Below are positions 58,184 through 64,000 of a stretch of DNA of 64,000 nt, in pieces. The stretch lies in the NCBI GenBank assembly GCA_963803245.1, contig CAWDLI010000015.1:417364-481363 (forward strand), written 5' to 3'. Source of the stretch: JACVRW01 sp963803245. GTDB taxonomy: Bacteria; Actinomycetota; Thermoleophilia; Solirubrobacterales; Thermoleophilaceae. The stretch's first letter is position 1. Every line of letters begins with the position of its first letter. The translations under genes were made by a program, and so were the position numbers. The notes beneath the pieces are model-generated. The model ran no database searches, was not told where the DNA came from, and was given only the letters and a program-made list of their open reading frames with translations.

Positions 58184-58654
58184 ATGTCGGATGCGCCCAG
58201 CCGGATAGTCCTGGGGCCGGGAGAGGGCGACACCGTGCGGGGACCCGCCGGTGGGCCGCTCACGTTCAAGGCCCGCGGTGAGCAGACCGGCGGACTCCTG
58301 ACTGCCATCGAGAACGAGATCGCTCCCGGCGACGGTCCGCCGGTGCACACTCACGCCGGCGAGGACGAGTACTGGTACGTGATCGAGGGCAGCCTGCGCT
58401 TCCGGATCGGCGATGAGCTGAGCGAGGCCCCGGCCGGCTCGTTCGTGTTCGTCCCGCGCGGCACCGAGCACGCCTTCCAGAACATCGGCAGCGAGCCCGC
58501 CCGCATCCTCGTGATCTTCACGCCCTCCGGGATGGAGGCGTTCTTCGACCGCTTCGCGGCGGCTCCGGCCGGCCCGCCCGACCCCGGGCTGTTCCGCAGC
58601 CTGGGCGCCGAGGTGGGCATGGACGTGGTGGGCCCGCCCCTGTCGGCCGGGTAA
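58184..58654 (+). CDS. Cupin-domain protein
   Basis: 156 residues from ATG 58184 with a strong GAGGAGGAG ribosome site. One cupin barrel is visible: PPVHTHAGEDEYWYVIEGSL (residues 50-69) gives the H-x-H and E ligands and PAGSFVFVPRGTEHAFQNIG the last histidine, so a metal is probably bound. The N-terminal strand carries VLGPGEGDTVRGPAGG. Typical of small stress- or quercetinase-like cupins; substrate unknown. It may be co-transcribed with yjbQ (32-base gap). Confidence 0.83.
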   Translation: MSDAPSRIVLGPGEGDTVRGPAGGPLTFKARGEQTGGLLTAIENEIAPGDGPPVHTHAGEDEYWYVIEGSLRFRIGDELSEAPAGSFVFVPRGTEHAFQNIGSEPARILVIFTPSGMEAFFDRFAAAPAGPPDPGLFRSLGAEVGMDVVGPPLSAG

Positions 58655-58735
58655 CGCTCGGCTCGCTCGTCACGTTCGCCCGCCTATATCGGCTCAACGT
58701 GACGCACGTCGGCGAGGACTCGACCTCAGAGTATG

Positions 58736-58749
58736 CGAACATACGTTCG
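58736..58749. promoter_or_regulatory. LexA (SOS) box overlapping the start codon of the radical SAM gene
   Basis: CGAACATACGTTCG is a perfect 14-base match to the Gram-positive/actinobacterial SOS consensus CGAAC(R)N(R)(Y)GTT(Y)G and is nearly a full palindrome. Its last G is the first base of the GTG start at 58749. A repressor here would block initiation of RNA or leaderless translation of the radical SAM gene. Confidence 0.82.
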
Positions 58750-59752
58750 TGCGCTGGAATGAGCTGTCAGTTGACGCGGAGCAGGGCCGCCGTCTCCCCG
58801 GCTACCGCGAGCCCGCGGCCGTCCGCACCTTCGACGCGCCCGAGGCGCTGGACACGCGCTTCTACGAAGTCGAGGCCCGCTCCGTCCTCAACAAGGTGCC
58901 GAAGGCGTCGCGGATGCCGTTCCGCTGGACGATCAATCCCTACAGGGGTTGCACCCATGCGTGCGTTTACTGTTTCGCCCGCCCCACCCACACCTACCTC
59001 GACTTCGACGCCGGGCGGGACTTCGAGCGCGAGATCGTCGTCAAGGTCAACACGCCCGAGCGGGCTCGGGCGGAGCTGTTCAAGCCGTCGTGGAAGCACG
59101 AGCACGTCGCGCTCGGCACCAACACCGATCCCTACCAGTGGGTCGAGAAGAGGTACGAGTTGCTGCCGGGTGTCTGGGAGGCCATGCGCGACTCGGGCAC
59201 GCCCTGCTCGGTGCTGACCAAGTCGCCGCTCCTCCTGCGGGACATCGAGCTGTTCAAGCAGATCCCGGACTTCGCCGCCAACCTGTCGATCCCGACGCTC
59301 GACGAGAAGGCCTGGCGCGCCAGCGAGCCCCACACCCCCACCCGCGCAAGCGGATCGAGGCGGTGGCCGAGCTCAACCGGGCCGGCATCCCCACGGGGGT
59401 GCTGGTGGCGCCGCTCATGCCCGGGGTCAACGACTCGCCAGAGCAGGTCGAGCGCATCCTGGAGCTGTGCGCCGAGGCCGGCGCCACGAGCATCGGCGGC
59501 ATCTGCCTGCACCTGCGCGGTGAGGTGCGCGGCATCTTCATGGACTGGCTGCGCTCCTACCGCCCCGACCTCGTGCCGCGCTACGAGGAGCTCTACGCCC
59601 GCGGCGCCTACGCCCCGAAGGCAGAGCGCGAGCGGATCTCGAGGCTGGTGAGGGCAGGGCGGCGCTTCATGCGGCCGCGGCTCGGCCCGGCGCCCACCCG
59701 CCGCGTCGTGGAGCCCGCCCGGCCGCGGCACGAGCAGTCGACGCTCTTCTAG
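58749..59752 (+). pseudogene. Rv2578c-like radical SAM protein, one-base frameshift near 59,338
   Basis: GTG 58749 starts the protein with MRWNELSV, matching the start of the mycobacterial Rv2578c family. YRGCTHACVYCFARPTH (C68, C72, C75) binds the 4Fe-4S cluster; VALGTNTDPYQWVE and VLTKSPLLLRDIE are conserved blocks. In CACACCCCCACC at about 59,333-59,341 one C appears to be missing: before it the frame reads KAWRASEPHTP, after it the other frame reads PRKRIEAVAELNRAGI, TGVLVAPLMPG and on to STLF at 59752. The missing C in a C-run suggests a base-calling error. Repaired length is about 334 residues. Such proteins resemble spore-photoproduct-lyase-type radical SAM enzymes; the reaction is unknown. 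It is under a predicted SOS box. Confidence 0.82.
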
Positions 59753-60336
59753 GAGGGATCCGCCGCGAGGCGATCGAGCACCGCGCGGCCACGCGGAGAC
59801 AGGCGGTAGCCCACCTCGAGGCTCTCGGTGAGGCCGAGCTCCTTCAGCTTGCGCACGTCGCGCTTGAACGGCAGGCGCTCCCGGCCGAGCAGCGGTGCGA
59901 GGTCCGCCGCGCGCACCGACGGGCGCTCGGCGATGAGCTCCAGCACCCCACGGGTCCATGGCCCCCGGGTACTCGCCGCGTCGAGGCGCGCCAGCCGGGC
60001 CCGGACCTCGGCGAGCTCGTCGTCGCCGAGCTTGGCTCGCCCGCGCAGCTCCACCCGGGGATCCGGGCCGGCCAGGTGGAGCCGCATGCGGTAGGTCCGG
60101 CCCTCGCGCGAGCGCAGCTCGCGGAGCAGGTCGGCACGCGAGCCATAGCCGGCCGCGAGCGCGTCAGCCTCGGTCAGGTCGGCCAGCCTCACCGCCTCGA
60201 TCGAATCGATCTCGAGCACGCCCACGGCGGTGCGCATCCGCGTGCCCTCACGCACGCGAGGCCGCTTCCAGCGCCTGAACGCGAGCGTCACCGCTCCCGC
60301 CTCGATGCCCTGCAGAACCTGGGGCCGGAACAGCAC
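59749..60336 (-). CDS. ASCH/PUA-like domain protein with C-terminal winged helix
   Basis: 195 residues from GTG 60336. Residues 1-60 (MLFRPQVLQGIEAGAVTLAF, RTAVGVLEIDSIEAV) resemble the RNA-binding-like ASCH fold, with DLTEADALAAGYGSRADLL typical of the following part. The C-terminal 80 residues look like a winged helix (PSVRAADLAPLLGRERLPFK, VGYRLSPRGRAVLDRL). Possibly a nucleic-acid-binding regulator. Overlaps the radical SAM gene tail to tail by four bases and begins seven bases after the sugar-phosphate transferase gene, on the same strand. Confidence 0.7.
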   Translation of the reverse strand: MLFRPQVLQGIEAGAVTLAFRRWKRPRVREGTRMRTAVGVLEIDSIEAVRLADLTEADALAAGYGSRADLLRELRSREGRTYRMRLHLAGPDPRVELRGRAKLGDDELAEVRARLARLDAASTRGPWTRGVLELIAERPSVRAADLAPLLGRERLPFKRDVRKLKELGLTESLEVGYRLSPRGRAVLDRLAADPS

Positions 60337-60343
60337 GCCCGGC

Positions 60344-61538
60344 TCAGTCCCGCGGCACGGCCTGGAACTCGCCCGTCTCGACGTCGCGCTCGATCTCGCG
60401 CTCGATCTCGTCGCGGTCCAGCGCGGCGATCTCCCCCGTCTCCACCCGGCGCCGGTACTCGCGCTCGCGGAAGCGCTTGAACTTCAGGATCTCGAGCACC
60501 AGCACCAGGTAGACGCTGGCGGCCAGCGCGACCAGCCCGAAGGCCAGGATCACGAGCGTCCACCCTGGGTTGAGCGTGCCGTCGTCGTCGGAGTACGGGA
60601 CGAAGCGCATGGCGAGCGCGAGTGCCGACAGGGACAGGGTCCAGCCGTACATGTAGAGCACGGTGCGCCGCTGTGAGAAGCCGATGCGCGCCAGCCGGTG
60701 GTGGAAGTGCGCGGCGTCGGCCCGGTAGACCGGCCGCTTGTACTTGATCCGCTTGAGCACCACGTAGGTGGCGTCGGCCGCCGGCACGGCGAGGATCAGG
60801 AGCGGGAAGAACAGCGCGACGACGGCAGCCGTCTTCAGCACCCCCTGGATCGCCACGCAGGCGAGCAGCAGCCCGAGCAGGTTCGAGCCGGCGTCTCCCA
60901 TGAAGATCGACGCGGGATGGAAGTTGTGCCAGAGGAAGCCCACCGATGCTCCCGCGGTGAGCGCCGCGAGCACCGCCGCGTCGTCGCGATTGAGCGAGAG
61001 CGCGATCACCGCGAACGTGGCGGCGGCGATCGTGCAGACCCCGGCCGCGAGTCCGTCGGCGCCGTCGGTGAAGTTCACGACGTTCATCACCGCGACGATC
61101 CCGACGAGCGACAGCGTGTAGCTCCCGAAGTCGCCGAGCTGGAAGGGCTCGATGAACGGGAGGGTCACGTTCTCCACGCGCACGTCTCCCGCGACCACCG
61201 GGATGGCGGCCGCGCCGAACTGGCCGGCCAGCTTCACGAGCGGCGGCAGGCCGCCGGGCAGGTAGTCGTCCCAGGCGCCCACGAGCGCGATCGCGACCGC
61301 GCCGATCAGGATCGCGCGCGTCGAGCGCTCGTCGGGCAGGAAGAGCACTCCCGCGACCACCACTGCGACGAGGATCGCCAGGCCGCCGAGCCGCGGCACC
61401 GGCTTGTCGTGCAGGTCGCGCTCGCGCGGCTGGTGGACGGCGCCGAGCCGGCGCGCCAGCGCTGCGACCGGTGGGGTGGCTCCGAACGCCAGGCGCGGCG
61501 GCGACGAGGAACGCCCAGAGGGCATCGAGCTCGTCCAT
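60344..61538 (-). CDS. WecA/MraY-family polyprenyl-phosphate sugar-1-phosphate transferase; frameshift near 61,500
   Basis: From ATG 61538 the protein starts MDELDALWAFLVAA, then a one-base shift (probably a surplus C in GCCGCGCCTGG near 61,497-61,502) leads into LAFGATPPVAALARRLGAV and the rest of the frame. Ten or more hydrophobic segments. The catalytic and conserved motifs are DKPVPRLGGLAI, VGAWDDYLPG, VNFTDGADGLAAG, SIFMGDAGSNLLG and the HFHHRL motif of the WecA branch. It moves GlcNAc-1-phosphate (or similar) to undecaprenyl phosphate, starting another glycan. The C-terminal 50 residues are charged (RREYRRRVETGEI type). Repaired length is about 398 residues. Confidence 0.85.
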
Positions 61539-61570
61539 CCGCTCGCAGCCTACTTGTGGCGGGGGCGGGT

Positions 61571-63580
61571 CTAGGCGACGCTGCGGGTCGCGACGGCATC
61601 CGGCTGCTCGCCGCGGTCCGTCAGCCACTCGCTGAACTCAGCTGGCGGCAGAGGCCGGCTCACGTGGAACCCCTGGGCGATGTTGCAACCGAGCCTGGCC
61701 AGCTCCTTCATGGTGTCCTCGTCCTCCACGCCCTCGGCCACGACCTTCAGCGGAGGTTGTGGGCGAGGTCGATCGTCGAGCGCACGATGAACGCGTCGCC
61801 CGCGTTGGAAGCCATGCGCGCCACGAACGCCCTGTCGATCTTCAGCTCGTCCACCGGCAGCTCCTTCAGGTACGCGAGCGACGAGTAGCCGGTGCCGAAG
61901 TCGTCGATCGAGAGCCCGATGCCCATCGCGTGCGAGGCGGGCCAGGACCTCCATCGCACGCTTCGGGATCGATCATGATCGTGCTCTCGGTGATCTCGAG
62001 CTCGAGGAGCTCCACCGGGATCGACCACTTGGTGAGGAGCTTCGTCACGTCCTCGGGAAGCGTCGGGTCGAGCAGGTTGCGCGCCGAGAGGTTCACCGAG
62101 ATCCTCAGGTCGAGCCCGGCCTCGCGCCACTCTGGCACTGCGCCAGCGCCCTGTCGAGCACGTAGCGGCTCAGCGGCTTGATCAGGCCGGTGTGCTCGGC
62201 CATCGGCACGAACTCGGCGGGGAGGATCAGGCCGCGGTCGGGGTGCTGCCAGCGCACCAGCGCCTCGGCGCCCACCACCTTGCCGGTCTCCAGGTCGATC
62301 TTGGGCTGGTAGTGGAGCAGCACCTCGCTCTCGGCGAGCCCCTTGCGCAGCTGCCCGACCATGGCGAGGCGGACCGGGTTGTAGGGATCGTGCTCGACCG
62401 AGTAGATCTCGTGACCGCTGTGCGTTCGCTTGGCCTCGTACATGGCCACGTCGGCGTGCTGGAGGAGCGTGTCCACGTCGTCCCCGTGCTGGGGATAGAG
62501 CGCGATGCCCACGCTCGCGTCCACGTGCACCGGCAGCCCGTCGATGTAGAAGTCCGCCTCGAGCGCCGCGCGGATCTTCTCGGCGGCGGACACCGCCCCG
62601 GCGGCGCTGTCGAGCGTCGGCAGCAGCACGCCGAACTCGTCGCCTCCGAGGCGGGCGATCGTGTCGCTGTCGCGCAGCGACGCCCGCAGGCGCGCGCCTA
62701 TGTCCTTGAGGAGGAGGTCGCCCTTCTGGTGGCCGAGGGTGTCGTTGACCTCCTTGAAGCGGTCGAGGTCGATCAGGAGCGCGGCGCCGAGCACCCGCTC
62801 GCGGCGGGAGCGCCGGAGCGCCTGCTCGATGCGGTCGTGGAAGAGGGTCCGGTTGGGGAGCCCGGTGAGCGCGTCGTGCAGCGCCTGGTGCTTGTTCTCG
62901 GCCGCGTGCCGGCGGAGCCGCTTCGAGGCCCCCTGCACCACGCGGAAGAGCCCGAGGTAGAGGAGCAGCAGCCCGCCCAGAAGCACGAGGTAGAGGCTGC
63001 GAGTGTCGTCGCTGATGGTGGCCGCCACGGGCGCGTAGGGAAGGTAGAGCTCGAACGCGCCGGCGGGGCGCGCATCGCCCGGGAACGTGAGCGGCACGTA
63101 GACCTCGAGCAGCTCGCCCTCGAAGGTCGCTGCTTCGCCGTCCTCGGCCGTCTCCTCCTCGGCCTCCTCCGCCGCTTCCTTGTGGCTGCTCGTGGTCCCG
63201 TTCAGCGCGGTGCGGAGCCCCTCGCTGGGCTGGAGCTGCTGGCCCACCAGGGTGCCCTCGTCCGCGTAGACCACCCGACCGTCGCGATTCCACACGCGGA
63301 GCCCGGCGAGGTTCCCGGTGCTGAGGTCCTCGCGCACGGCGGCGTCGAGATCGCGGAGGCGTTGCGGCGCGAGACCGCGCTCGAGGTCCTCAGGCGACAG
63401 CTGGGGCTGAATGCCGATCCTGGCGACCTGCTCGGCGGACTGCTCGGCGTTGCGCAGGGCGCGATTGTCGATCTGGCTGCGCAGGAGCTGCGCAAGGGCG
63501 ACGCCGAGCACCGCGATGAGCACGAGGCTCACAACGCTGAAGTGTCCGAGCAGGCCGAGCTTGCGCCATCTGTTACGCAC
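61571..63580 (-). pseudogene. GGDEF-EAL c-di-GMP protein, four frameshifts in the EAL half
   Basis: GTG 63580 opens VRNRWRKLGLLGHF, a helix (about residues 15-35), an outer sensor domain with an acidic stretch (EEAEEETAEDGEA), a second helix at about 200-220, then GGDEF (DALTGLPNRTLFHD, RDSD inhibitory site, ARLGGDEFGVLLP) and EAL (EALVRWQHPDRG). From 62.14 kb the coding sense jumps frames: near 62,133 (one base lost), 61,959 and 61,937 (one gained each) and 61,752 (one lost). All EAL catalytic blocks survive across them: SVNLSARNLL, LELEITES, IDDFGTGYSS, VVAEGVED. Repaired length is about 670 residues. Read errors are the simplest explanation. Confidence 0.8.
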
Positions 63581-63614
63581 CCTGCCTGTATATCGGCGGA
63601 GCCGAAGGTGCGCT

Positions 63615-64000
63615 TTAGACGGCCGCGGGCGAGGCGAGCTGCGGGTAGAGCGGATAGCGCTCAGCCAGCACGCGGGTGCGCTCCGAGAGCTCGGCGCGCT
63701 TGGAATCCGGGAACTCGCCCGTGAGCGCGTCGGCGATGACCGCGCCGACCTCACGGAAGTCGTCGGCCTGGAACCCGCGCGTGGCCAGCGCGGGCGTGCC
63801 GATGCGGAGCCCCGAGGACACGGACGGCGGACGCGGATCGAACGGCACGGCGTTGCGATTGACGGTGATCCCCACGGAATCCAGGCGGTCCTCCGCCTGC
63901 TGGCCGTCGAGCTCCGAGTCGCGCAGGTCGGCAAGCACCAGGTGAACGTCGGTGCCGCCGCTGAGCACGTTCACTCCGGCGCCGACCATCTCCTCGGCCA
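63615..64000 (-). CDS. glyA: Serine hydroxymethyltransferase, C-terminal part; gene runs off the window
   Basis: The last 128 residues end at TAA 63615. EEMVGAGVNVLSGGTDVHLV, DGQQAEDRLDSVGITVNRNAVP and SGLRIGTPALATRGFQADDF are the C-terminal signature of SHMT, which makes glycine and 5,10-methylene-tetrahydrofolate from serine; the PLP lysine lies beyond the window. The final ERYPLYPQLASPAAV is as usual. The GGDEF-EAL gene begins 34 bases downstream on the same strand. Confidence 0.9.
   Translation of the reverse strand, partial: AEEMVGAGVNVLSGGTDVHLVLADLRDSELDGQQAEDRLDSVGITVNRNAVPFDPRPPSVSSGLRIGTPALATRGFQADDFREVGAVIADALTGEFPDSKRAELSERTRVLAERYPLYPQLASPAAV

Noticed and set aside
450..63934. 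Many long open frames opposite or out of phase with the genes listed (for example 4218-6383 minus, 4694-7996 plus, 7828-10197 plus, 20869-22917 minus, 27769-30213 minus).
   Set aside because: They are rich in Arg/Ala/Pro/Gly, lack recognisable domains and lie over genes with clear motifs; high GC leaves stop codons rare in all frames.

Overview
The window is GC-rich DNA packed with genes. GTG (and some TTG) starts are common, and many neighbours overlap as TAGTG, GTGA or ATGA. The canonical atp operon, the large set of cell-envelope glycan genes, a mycobacterial-type (Rv2578c-like) radical SAM gene and a perfect Gram-positive/actinobacterial SOS box all point to an actinobacterium. The Thermoleophilia/Solirubrobacterales are my best guess, but this is inferred from style and gene content only. 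I see no tRNA, rRNA, CRISPR array, insertion sequence or integrase. No gap between genes exceeds about 160 bases.

Layout. (1) 1-9.6 kb: six large membrane proteins of the GT-C (GT39-like) type in divergent and convergent pairs. They include two paralogous pairs. (2) 9.7-21.2 kb: a small LPNTG surface protein, then a tightly coupled glycosylation operon (GT2, two NAD-dependent sugar epimerases, two GT2s, and a frameshifted GT4-GT2 fusion). A methyltransferase-GT2 fusion and two GT4s follow. (3) 21.2-24.0 kb: an AidB-like acyl-CoA dehydrogenase and an acyltransferase-3 membrane protein. (4) 24.0-44.4 kb: a complete Wzx/Wzy-type exopolysaccharide locus. It holds a secreted glycoside hydrolase, the initiating polyprenyl glycosylphosphotransferase, a Gfo/Idh dehydrogenase plus DegT aminotransferase, glycosyltransferases, a Wzx flippase, a Wzz-like protein with a degenerate kinase domain, and a Wzy/WaaL-type polymerase. 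In its middle sits a decoration module (30.4-38.4 kb): methyltransferase, FkbH-like enzyme, acyl carrier protein, left-handed-helix acyltransferase and two unrelated deacetylases, bracketed by two paralogous beta-helix proteins. This module is the best candidate for an undescribed system. It looks able to build a glyceryl-type acyl group on a carrier protein and put it on a glycan. (5) 44.4-46.9 kb: a crotonase, a methyltransferase and a two-domain VOC protein. (6) 46.9-54.2 kb: atpI-B-E-F-H-A-G-D-C on the minus strand, with acidic additions in the alpha and gamma subunits. (7) 54.2-64 kb: two tandem GGDEF/HD-GYP proteins, YjbQ, a cupin, the radical SAM gene with an SOS box on its start codon, an ASCH-like protein, a WecA/MraY-type transferase, a GGDEF-EAL protein and the end of glyA.

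How it works together: sugar-nucleotide enzymes, initiating transferases, glycosyltransferases and export/polymerisation genes supply one or more surface polysaccharides. Three c-di-GMP turnover proteins lie nearby and could control their production. Sequence quality matters for any reuse. At least eight single-base frameshifts interrupt otherwise well-preserved genes, seven of them between 57.3 and 62.2 kb. This suggests base-call errors rather than gene decay.
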